Below are positions 20,801-32,800 of a stretch of 64,000 nt of DNA, one piece after another. The position numbers and the translations under genes were made by a program. Under the pieces are notes generated by a model, which had not been told where the DNA came from, made no database searches, and worked only from the letters and a program-made list of their open reading frames with translations. Every line of letters starts with the position of its first letter. Positions within the stretch are counted from its first letter, which is position 1. Source of the stretch: Mugil cephalus (lineage: Eukaryota > Chordata > Actinopteri > Mugiliformes > Mugilidae); contig NC_061776.1 in NCBI RefSeq assembly GCF_022458985.1, forward strand, positions 12,187,597-12,251,596, given 5' to 3'.

Positions 20801-23800
20801 CTCATTAGTCTGTTTGATTCTTTAGAAAAAACACATTATTGTGAGGTGTTGTCATGTCTGTACGTGTGTATATATATATGTATATAAATAAACATATTTT
20901 TTTGTTCCTCAGTTGAAGACGTCACTGGGGAAAGGAAGAGCCTTCATCCGCTACTCACTCGTTCACCAGCGCCTTGCTGACACACTGCAGCAGTGTCTCA
21001 TAAATCAGAAAATCACAAGGTCAGAGGACACAGGAGCTCCACATACATTCGTGTCTCATCGCATTTGTCATCTTCAAGTTGTCTAAGTCGGTGCTCATGA
21101 TGAGTGTCTCAGTGTTTCCTCACAGAATTAGCTCCGTCTCTCTCTTCATTAGCCATGGCTATCTATTCCTCTCTTGCTGTTTCACCTGCCACCGAAATAG
21201 CCGAAACACATTAGTGGGATGTCTAATCACACGTCCGTTTGGTCTGTCCAGATCGTGTTTTCTCATGTTTGTGGGTACTTCTTTTGCGAAAACTTTGGTT
21301 TGAACGAGGAGCTGTTGTTGACTTGCCGCACCGTCTGCAAATTGTAAATAGTCTTGTGTTTATATAACGCAGTTGGGGTTCAGTGATTTGCGTGTGGTAC
21401 AGCCGCTAACCCATGGGTTTGTAGGCTAACACTTGGGTTGGCAACCTCCTCCATGTACTAAGCCAGAGTTGGCCCTTCGTGCATCTTCTTGCAGTGTTAC
21501 ACCAGATAAAGGTTCTTTGTGTGTGTGTGCGCGTGTGTGCGTGTGTGCATGCTCAGTAGACGTGCCGCACACATAGAGTCTCTATGTTGTAAACCCAGTT
21601 AAAACAGTGAGGTGTGGTGCTGTTTACGCTACCTTTTCGCGGGAAGTGTGACTCTCCCTTCCTTATTTGTGTTTTATTTCTGTTTTTTCAAGAAAACAAA
21701 ACAGCCGTATAGTCGTACCATAGCCACCTGCAGACACCGCTCACTTCCTACCTTTGACCAGACAAAAAAAAACTATTTGGCAATAACTTTGAAAGAGACG
21801 TTTCCATTAAGTTGCACTCTTAATGCAATTTTTATATTTAGTGCATCTGAATGTGCTTCAGTTTTACCGTGACATGCCCCGTAAATTCTTAAATAATCAA
21901 AGATCAATTTGTCCGAACGTTAGGGAGAAGCAGGGCTTTATATGGCTTTATATCAGAGTCATGCTATTATATCTACCTAAACCCTGTCGGGATACGAGGA
22001 AGTAATTGTAGTTTAAAAAATGGGACACCTGGCAAATAAGAAATGTCTGGAATAAGAGAATGAAAACATTATTTCCGTTTAACATGATTTAATTGTTGCA
22101 CTTTATTTGGTTCATGCACACTGCATGGGCTAATATTTGAGTAACATGTCAGAATTTGCAGTATAATTTTTTTATTTCATTCATTTTTGTTGCTGTGATG
22201 TTTCACCTTTCTTGCATTGGGTATTTCAGCGCAGTATAGTATCACAACAAGTTACTTTACAAGCAGTGCGAACATGCTGTCGTCAAATAAAAACCCAGTG
22301 TTGTTTCCTTTATGTTTGTTTGCAGTGACTGGTATTATGCCCGGAGTCCCTTTCTCAAGTCTCATCTCACTGCTGACATAATAAACCATCTTTATGAGCT
22401 CAACCAGATCCAATTTGATGTGGCTGCCCGTGGTTACGACCTCGATGCAGACTGGCCATCATTTGCAAGGTAACCAGTGCCTACATTTATCTGTCAAACT
22501 AGCATCTTTCTATAAAAACGAGCCGTGGTGGTTCTTAGGAAAAATTAAATGCATAATAAAGAAATGAAAGCAACTTCTTGCACCAAACTAGGCAGAAATA
22601 GCACACCAGTTTAGGGCAGCTAACGTAAAATTGTGGCGAGGAAGAATTGCAAAGTGACACTTAATTATCTTATCACCCTGCACGTTCACAAGTCTTTTTC
22701 TTTTCTCGCATGAGTGTGTTTAAATGTGTGCAAGACCCTGTGGGTGCCAGTGGTGTGTGAGGTTCGGTGGTTATACCACACGTCAGCACCTTTGTCAGAC
22801 ATTTTCACTTCTTTGTCATCAGTTTGCAGTCGCTGAGTTAACACAGTTATTCAGACCATAATTTGTGCTGCACTCCTTCACACCGCTGAATATAATCTTA
22901 AAACATAATGCAACAACGCAAACAGGACTGAAAGTGATTGAATGGTTAAGTCAAACGATTTATCTCGATTAACAAAAGTAACCTTTATTTTTAAAGTTGG
23001 TTTGTAGGATTGTATTAGCCTTTTAGTTTTTTTTTAGAATAACCAGAAACATGAACACACAATTGGTTTCTTTCACATTCATCATGACTGTGTGGCTAAA
23101 CAGAAACAGTTTCATCATAGTACCACAGACTTAAGTGACTTACTCAGAAAACACATTACTGACCTAGTATCATGTGAAATCTGCAGAGTTAAATTATGTT
23201 TATTTAGATGTTGCTTTCTATTTTTTAATATTGAGCCTTCATATTAGCAGATAAGACTCTTTACTTGTCTTAGGTATTTTAGAAGATAACATCTTTGCAA
23301 TGTTGTACTTGAGGAACATAAACGACAGCTCAGGTGGGGTTTCCCAGCTTCCTACCAATTTCCTTGAAAGGTTGTCCGTACATCGCTACATGTCCTTGTA
23401 AATTCTCACGAAAAGACTAGACTAAATGCTCCAGCGTGGTTGGATAAGGAGGGTGCTACACAGAGATTTGCATATACAGTAAATGCCATGTAAAAAAAAC
23501 AAAAAACATCTGTGCTCATGAAAGTGGAGCTGAAAGCAGAACAGTTGCATTTGATTGCATTACATTACACAGATGTACCAATATTGAAAAATAACTAAAA
23601 TTGAGAATTGAACGTGTTTTCTAAATAAGGAAGTTCTTCATCAACATGCATTGCTTAATTTCTTGGTTCCGTCTACAAAATCCATTGTTGCTTAGTGTCT
23701 GAACTTGGTTCCCTTTTTCTATAATTGTTTTTAAATGTAAATGTTGCCACAGATCCACCTTCAGAGTCTAAATTGAAGTCTCTCTAAGTTATTTTTGCAT

Positions 23801-26800
23801 TTTGTTTATCTTGGCTTTTGTGACACTGATATTCAGTATCTCATTATGTACAAGGCGAACGATAGGAACCGGTTCATCAGCTTTCCTGTGGAAGCCTCCT
23901 AGTCGCTGCTCCAGCATCAACAGCCTGGTTAGCAGCTATTCACACTCGCAGGTACACAAATAATGTTATTCACGCTCTGCATCGATGACCTATCTAAAGA
24001 ATAATCAGTTAAATGCGACTGATGTTTACAGCACCTGACCAGAACTGTCTATTTCCATTCACTGACCAGGCACAGGAGTTTCTCCCCATCCCCGACCTGA
24101 ATCACAGTCTCCTTGGTGATCTTGGGGAACTGGGAGAACCATCTTCTAGCAGCATTGCAGAGAATCTCCGAGTTGAGCTCGACCAGTCCGAGCTCAGACA
24201 GCAGGAGCTCCTGGCACGGGTTCAGGAGTTAGGCAAAGAGGCTGCTGAGCTGAAAGATGTCGTTAAAGACCTTCAAGGCCAATTATCGGACCAGAAGTCT
24301 CATAATTTAGCAACTACGGTGGTCCAAAGTAACCAAGAAGCTGCTAACGAGGAGGCAATAAATCACCATCAAACCTGTAGCGAATCGATAAACTCTGAAC
24401 TTCAAGACCGGCTCACAGCTGCTGAGAACAAAAATATGGAGCTTCTTTCTAAGTTGGATGAAGCTCTTAAAGAAAAGGGACAGCAAACAGCTAGCTACTG
24501 CGACTCTGCCTGGAAGATCCAGGAGCTCCTGGATAAGCTCAAGACTGCAGAGGAGGAGAGGTTGGAGGCGAAGCGAGAGGCTGACGACGGGGCCAGGCAC
24601 TCTGAACGCCTGTCGCAGGAACTGAAACTGAGGGAAGAAGAGTTGAGGAGCAGCGAGGAGAAGCTAGCCGAGGTAAAAGCTGGAGCCAATAATGAGCGGG
24701 AGGACGCGCTGGCACGACTGGAGGAGCTCCAAAGCGCTGTCAGTAGAATTCAAGGGGCGCTGACTCTAAAAGAGAAGGAGACAGGGAACCTCAGAGCCCA
24801 GCTTCACGATCTGCAAGCCTCGCTGGAGTGTAGGGAGCGACAGGCAGAGGAACTGAGGAAAAGACTGCAGGAGGAGAGGCAGGAGATAGAGCAGCAATGT
24901 AGCATGAGTAGTATCCACAACGATGAACTTGAAAGCCTGGTCTTGGATTTAAGAATAACTCTGAGAAGCAGGGAGAAAGAGCTAGCTGCTAGTTCAGAAA
25001 GAGTCAAACATTTAGTGGAGCAGTTGGAGAAGCTAAACGTTGAGAAGGAAACTCTGAGCTCTCGACTTAACGATAATGAAGCTGCGTCCTGCAAAGAAAA
25101 GGAGAACACTGAGGAGTACAAAACCCAGTGCAGAAATCTCATGGAAATAAACACAAAGCTACTCCAAACAGTTCAGAAGAGTGAGGCGAGCAACGCAGAA
25201 CTGGCAGAGAGCAGGACCGCCTTGTTAGACCAGTTAGCTTCCTTGAGGGCCTCCGAGAAGCACTTGAAAGGAAGATTAGAAGCTGCTAACATGTGTGTAG
25301 AAGACAGAGAGAGGAAGCTTTTAGATGAAAACCTGCATTTGGAGGAGACTGTCCAGAAGGTGACGGCCCAGAAGGAAGAATTAGATGCTCACTTAAAGAA
25401 GCTAGGACATGAGAACAGAGAGCTTCTAGACATTCAGTCCTCACTGAAGAAACAGTTGGCCACAAGTCAACATGAAGTGGACTTACTCACTGCCAAAGCT
25501 GAAAAGTTGGGCAAGAACCTCACAGTGTCCCAAAAAAGCCACGCAGAGTTACTTGAGAACCTCCGGGAAACCGAAGCTAAGCTGAGAGACCAGACTGTAA
25601 AGTGCGGCCTCCTGCAGACTCGAGCTGAGGAGCTGGAGAGCGGCACCGGAGAGCTGCACCGTGAAAAGGGAGCTGCAGAGAGCAATGAAAAAATGCAGAT
25701 GCTTCACAACGAGCACCAGGCCTCCTCAGCGGAGACAAAAGAGGGGCCGATCAGGCTGGTTATAGCCGAGGCGCAACTGGAACTCAACCAAAGGGAGGTA
25801 ACAAGGCTCCGTGAGGAGGTGGTGGAGCTCAGGGCTCAGCTCCTTGCGGGCAGCGAGGAGAGAATTAAAGTCCAGGCACTGCAGGAGGTGACGGAGGCCT
25901 CCAGGGAGGACCTCCGCGTTTTGGCGGATCAACTCAAAGCCCAGGTAGAGGAGCTAAACCGCCGGCACGTGGACGAGATCCTTCGATCTCGGGAGCGCGA
26001 AGAGTCTCTCATCCGCGAGCGTGACGGGGAGGCGCAGGCTCGAGCCGGTCTGGCTGCAGAGGTGATAACCTCCAGAGAGGAGCTAGATAGACTCAAGCTG
26101 CGTTACGAGGCCTTGTGTCTGGAGAACAGCGAATCCAGGGAGGCCCTTCACAGGGCCAACACGGAGACGGCAGAGCTAGGCGTGCACGTGTGCATGCTGA
26201 CCGCCGAGAACGAGGAGGCCCGTCTGCGCTGGGAGGGCCTGTCGACGAGGCTGCAGGAGCTGGAGGAGGAGGCCACTCAGGAGGCAGAGAGGCTGAACAC
26301 GCGCATGGAGCAGCTTCGCCAGGAGAACGACGAACTCCTCAGTCAGCTCCAGAACAGCGAGGTTCTGTTGGCGTCCAAGCAGAACCTACAGATAGAGCTG
26401 AGGAAAGTGCAACAAGAGGCTGACGTCGTGCAGGAGACGAGCCAGGAGGAGATCCTGGGACTGCGGCTCCAGATCAGCAGCCAAACTTTGTCGCACGAAA
26501 ACCAACTCCAGGTCAGACATGAACTAGCTAAAGAAATGTGCTGTGCTTCAATGTCAAGTGCACAAGGAGTCTGCTGTCTGTTTTCAGAGAAACCAGCTTT
26601 CTACAGCTTTTCTTCTGGAGAATCATGATTTCTTGGTAATACGCAGTAGGTGGAAAAACACAAGTTTCTAATCCCTTTCCAAAGAGAGGGGGAAGTAACC
26701 GTGTGACAGGATGAGAAGAAAAACCATAAGAAGCCACGGCAAAACAAATGTTTTAACTATTTAGTCTATTAGTCTCACAAACTCAAAAAAAAATAAAAAT

Positions 26801-29800
26801 TTGCATGCACAGACTGTGAGGAAAAGACTGTCATTGCACTGCTGACACATAAAGATCAAAAGTCATGAAGCAGCAATTCTATCACTACTGATAAATAGTA
26901 TCCTGGGCTGCTCTCCAATAATTCATCCCGGTTTCTCTGAGTCCCCTTATAAATGCACTGCTGGATTGTTTTATGTAGTTGTTCCTGAACATAGTGTCCC
27001 AAGTTTATTTGCTCTGTTTTTATCCAGAGCGTAAATCAGGAGCTGAAGGAAGCGAAACTGCAGCTGGAGGCGGAGCAGGAGAAAGTTGTCGGTTTGGAGA
27101 ACAGTCTCAAACGGCTCGAGGTGAGAGGTCAAACCTGCAACTTAAAACGTTATTACTGTCATGGGTCACATGGGTGCTAGCCCCTATCTACATACATCAA
27201 CGAGGCATAACATTATGACCACCCACCTAATACTGTGTAGATCTCCTTTGCGTCTCCAAAACAGTTGTGACTCATCAGGAAGTTGGACATGTGTCTTCTG
27301 AGGGTGTCCTGTGGTGTCTGATGACAGAATGTTGTTAGTGGGGCCTTTGGGTCCTGTGGGTTGAAGGGAGCGGCCTCTGTTTAGGATCGTGTGAATTTGA
27401 GGTCAACACCTTGTGCTGTTTTTGATGAGTTTTTTTAAGTTGTTTCCGAACTGTGTTCTGTGCGCGTGTGTCAGCAGTGTCTGTTCTGGTCTAGTTGGGT
27501 GCTACATGACTAAGTAGCACCCACATGAATGAATCCCAGGTCCAAAAGTTTCCCAGCAGGACACTGAATTGTCACAAGACGGTCGATGCTATTTGCTTCT
27601 CCTGTCAGCGGTCATAATGTTATGCCTGATCGGTGTTTGTCTGCACAGACTGCTGTTGAGAAGAACTTTGAATTCCACAGTACAGAAGTCTCCTGCGTTT
27701 TGTGTCGTCGGGCCTGAGAAACGATGCCAAATGCAAAGCTAACAGGAGCGGTTTAAATCCAATAAGTCAATGTCCTGGAGTGGCCAAGTCAAATTTGCTC
27801 ATTTGCCACTAAAGAATAATTTAGTGTGCAGGTTTGCAAACTGAAGAAGACTATTAAACTATAGTTGCTGCTAACTAAAGGGTTCATGCACTAAATAATG
27901 AGAGAGGCTGCATATATTTATAGAGTATTTAGTATTTTATTAACTTCACTTTATAGAGATTTGTTTTCTCCGTGATATTAAAACCTCTTCTCCATATCAG
28001 CTCTTCTTTGGAAGTGGGATTGAAATTGTGGTGAACGAGCTGATGTGGTGACATTGCTGTGTGTCCAAAGTGGTTTTAGAGAGGGAAATGAAATTTGTCA
28101 ACTGTTTGACACTGAAAATGCTGCTAAAACCATCAGAGGACGATTCTGTAAAACGCGTGCAGAATACGTGCTCTTCTGTCGGCGCGCGTGTCTGGGACAG
28201 ATAAATAAAAACACAACTTCCAGTCGCGTGTACTGGCAATTGTTGTAATCGTTGTAAACGTTGTGGTCGCAAGCAAGATTCACAAAGAAGCAGAAATGAT
28301 GTGTTGCTTTGCTGTACTGATTGCAGGCTGAAAATCAGAGACATTGCCAACAGATTGAGGAGAAAAACATCCAGATGGCTGAATTCGAAAATCTCATCCA
28401 GCAGAAAGAAGACGAGATAATCCATCTGAAAGGGAATTTATCAAGGTGAGATACTGTATTCATAATCACACGCGCTGGACCAAATTAAAGCTCTGTGATG
28501 AAATGTTTTAATCTTGTGTGTTTAGATCAGAGTGTTTTTTTTATTCAGCCTCAGTCGATTTTTTTAAATTCTCATCTAAAAATAATATTTGCACGGAAAC
28601 AACGCCCGTGTTGTTTCTTATCACCAGTGAGGTTCTGCATCCATGTTTGCAGGTGTGAAGAGCGGCTGGCAGCAGCTCAGCAGGCCTGTCATGATGTGGC
28701 TGATAATCTGCGGAGAGTGACACAGGATAAACAGAGCTTCGATCTTAAGGCCGCTGCTGAACTTGATGATCTTTACCGAACCAAAATAAATTTGGAGGAG
28801 AGGCTTGTGGAGCTCATCAGGTATAAACTGCAACTGCTCCCCGGGATCACATATTTATATTCAGTTTATTTCCAGACGATGATACGAAGTTATTTGTGTT
28901 CGTTATTTTGTTCTGTAAGTGGTGCTTGCCGTGGCTTTACAAACGTTTGCTTATGACCTCTGCAGAGAGAAAGATGCACTGTGGCAGAAGTCGGACGCTC
29001 TGGAGTTTGAACAGAAACTGCGAGATGAGGAGACGGAGAGGGACGTCAACTACTGTCTGGGCTGTCACACTCAGTTCAGCTGGTGGCTTCGCAAATACAA
29101 CTGCAGGTCAGACGATCTTCTGCGCAATAAAAGACGTTAACGATCGCTCGCACAGCCAGTACAACCACTGCTACTGTCAAAGCAACGCAATAAAAATGAA
29201 AGCGGTTTTAAGTCGTGACGTTTCACATGTCGCTAAGCACTTGACTTTGTTTCGCAAAAGGCTGTTTCTTTGCAGACAACGTGTGTCACAAGGTAAGTGA
29301 ACTAGGACTGAAGTCAAAACGAACCAAATAATTGGAAGTAAAGAAAACTAAATGTCACAGGAAAAGCATCACTGACATTTTATTTCTGGATTTCACTTCT
29401 CATTTAGATTCACAGAATGTAACCAGCTAGTACAACAGGACTGAAGTTCTTTACTAAAGATAAATATAAAGGGCTACAGCTGAGATATCTTTGTAAGATA
29501 TGATATACCTTCATTTTATTATTCATTTTTATTTATTTTTTTTTTACCATCTGAGCCCGGACAGACAATTTCAAAACAAACCAAAAAGGACACAGACAGA
29601 CAGTATCGAAACAGACAATATTATGACAAAACATTGATTTACCGCTTCAGGCTTTTGTACTTTTGTGTACTTGATATGCCTCTATTGCCTGTATATGACT
29701 CTTGTACGTCTGTATTTGATACACTTCAGTTTCTAGTTAAATAAAATAAAATGCAAACGTTTCACAGGAGTAATCTATTCCAAAACTGTCACTAGAATAG

Positions 29801-32800
29801 TATTCAACAAATATAACATCATGAGTTTTAGTCTTCACTGGATGCTAAACATTTTTTTTACATTTGTCTTCCACAGTCAGACCCTTACATACTTCAGTTT
29901 GGATTTGTTGTCTTGTAGCAGATTAAGACTTACTTTTATAAGGAACAAAAATCTAATGTTAGACTTTTGTCACTGGCAATTTTGTATTTTTTTGTTTTAT
30001 TTGTAAAAAGTCCACATATAAGTTGCAGTTCTGTTGCTTACACACCGATGTGTCTGTCTCCCTTGTACTTTTCTGCATTTCTAAATACTTCTCTTTTTTT
30101 TTATCCCACACCATCTATATCTGTGATGTTTTTTTTCTCCCTCTCTCCAGACTGTGTGGACGTCCCTTCTGCTACTATTGCTGCAGCAACACAGTGAGCA
30201 CGCAGCAGGGTGGCAACAAGGAGCGCTGCTGTAGGGACTGTTACAGCCAGCACAGTGCAGTGGTTGAGCGCCACCCGCAGGAAGAAGTCGCTCACAGCAC
30301 GCCGGGGACGCCGTTTAGTCGTCTTCTGCAGGCCGGCCGAGCTGCGACCAGTGTTTCAGGTGACACACACACACACACACACACTTGCACACAGACACAC
30401 ACGGTCTAAAGTATTTGTACATGTGCTTCTGGTCTTGTTGGTGCACTAAGGTGTAAAATACAGTAATTAACTTTCCAGGAGCAGAGGAAAGCGAGAAGCT
30501 GGACGATGGTGTTTTTGACATTATCACGGAGGACGAGGTGAGTGGGGTCTACGACAGTGACTCCCTCTCGTTTGCCACCGCCTGCTCTCCTGGACACGGA
30601 CAGCAGGGGGCAGCACAACTGTAAGTATCTCTTACAGACATCAGTTACCATGGCATGCTTTATAAATGACAATCAATGCAACTAATCTATAAACAGTCAA
30701 TAGAGTCTGTTCCAGTTTAACTCTGCAGAACATCCACAGTCTGAACAGAGGAGAAAAAATCAGGGCAACATTAAAAAGATAAAGAAATGTTAAATCTTTA
30801 ATAGTGTTTCAGATATAGGTTTTGGTAACATATCTACACATCTGTATTTTGGTAGTAAATTGGATGCACCATAAACTGGAAACGTTTTGTTTTTGGCTGT
30901 AATCATGTAACTACATGTTTCTCATGATGTTTGATCAGTTCTCCACGAATTAATATGCGATAAATTACGTGAAAACGTAAAATATCTTCCACTCTGCTCA
31001 GTAGCAGCAGTGCCAGTGCAGGAGACCTGGCATCAGAGGACACGGAGGACTTCAGCGCTGCTGTACAGGATGCAGAGATCTGCCTGCTGAAGTCTGGAGA
31101 ACTCACGTGAGTATCCTGAAATACACCCAAAAGCTTCCAGAGGCTTTTCATTGTCATGCAAAGTGTCTCCTTTGCTTTTGCGGTGAAACGTTTGCCAAAC
31201 CCCAAAGAGAGAAGTGAAAATTGAAACTAATATTTCTATGACCAAAGCAGCTTCTCTAAAAGCTGAATGTTTTGTTTGTGTGACATAGAGTATGGGGCAG
31301 TTTTCCAGGGCCTCGTGTCAGCAGCGTTTATGACTCATGGTACCATTGTTGTCAGTCATGACCTTTGAGAACAGCCCCCTTAAACAAGATTGGTTACAAA
31401 GTGTAATCAAGCAGTTACCGTGTGGAAGCCCTGTGAACGATCCCCAATTTTACACATCAGAGGCTGCTTGAAGCAGAACTACGTCACTTGTGGAAAAATG
31501 ATATAAAGCATTTTGCGCCGACGGAGGAAGCAGCACGAAATCTTTTAGTGAGTCACCGTCAGTTGGGGCCGAAGTTTGAAAATGAAAACAATCTGGAGCG
31601 TGGAGAAAGGAAAGGAGTGATCTCTGCAGACCTCTGCAGCTCGCTCCCCATCTCTGCCTCAGGCTTTCAATTCAAGGCTACAAGCTGAGCTGCAATACCG
31701 ATTATTTTCACCATCAATTCATCTAACGTTTAGGTCAATCACTTGCTCTAATAAGAACATGAATAAATACTCGGAGCACAGTTTTCCTCATCAGACCAGG
31801 AGCCCAAAGATTCAGTGGAAATGAAATAGAAATGTAGCAGCAGGCTAGCATGTTTAGAGAGATGTCTGGTTCTTTGTAACTCTTAACTTTCTGAATGTTA
31901 TCACAGATTCATGGTTTGATCCAGTTTTAGAGAAATATGCACCAAAAACAAACTTTCCAACTTCTCAACTGTGAATTTAGACATCATAATTAACCGAATA
32001 CTTGAACAAACATAATAAAAACACGGGTTGGTTGCAGTGTTGGTATATTGTGACGTGCCACTGTTAATTCCCTGTTCTGCAGGCTCTCGGTCCACTTCAC
32101 GGTGGACGACATCTCAGGGTTCGGGGACACCTCCCGAGAGCTCTTCATCAAGTCCAGCTGTTACAGCACCATCCCCATCACCATGAACAGCTCCGGTCCC
32201 ACCGTCTCCTGGACTTTCACCTCCGAACCAAAGAGCATCTCCTTCAGTGTGGTCTACAGGGAGAGCGCAGAGACGCCACTGGAGCAGGCCAAGGTGAGAC
32301 GCCGGCATGGGCTGGGTTTTTAAACGGATGCATTTATCTTTTGATGCTTTTGATGATTGACTGGCAGAACAGGACGGGCCTGCTCCAACTTAAAAAAAAA
32401 AAACACCTGTGACAAAACCATTTAATGATAACGAAACCGAATGAGCAAATGAAAACAGTGTGAATTAGTTATTTAATAATCATGAACCTCCAGATCTGAA
32501 GCTTCCTCAGACTTTATATTGAGTTTCATCCCGAGGCTGAAATGACATGAAACTAGTTAAACGTTCCAGTTTGGGGAGCTGGCTGGTGAACATGATGGAG
32601 CATTTAGCAGCTAAATAGTCAGATGTTTGTCCACAGGAGTCAATAGAGACCAAAGAAGAGAGTGGACACATTTGTATGAGTAAGACTCCGAATGAATGAT
32701 AAAGTTGGTTTGTCGACACCAGTGACGGTGAATGAGAGTCCACTTACATCAGGTGGTTTAAAAGGGGATTTAAGCCCTTTTATAAAATGTTTACCTGCAG

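Noticed and set aside
24013-24069. ATG-initiated start of the 871-codon frame as a separate gene start
   Set aside because: The first 19 codons are intronic: the acceptor actgaccag ends at 24069 and the preceding fyco1 exon joins in frame. The same frame past 26511 is intron read-through.
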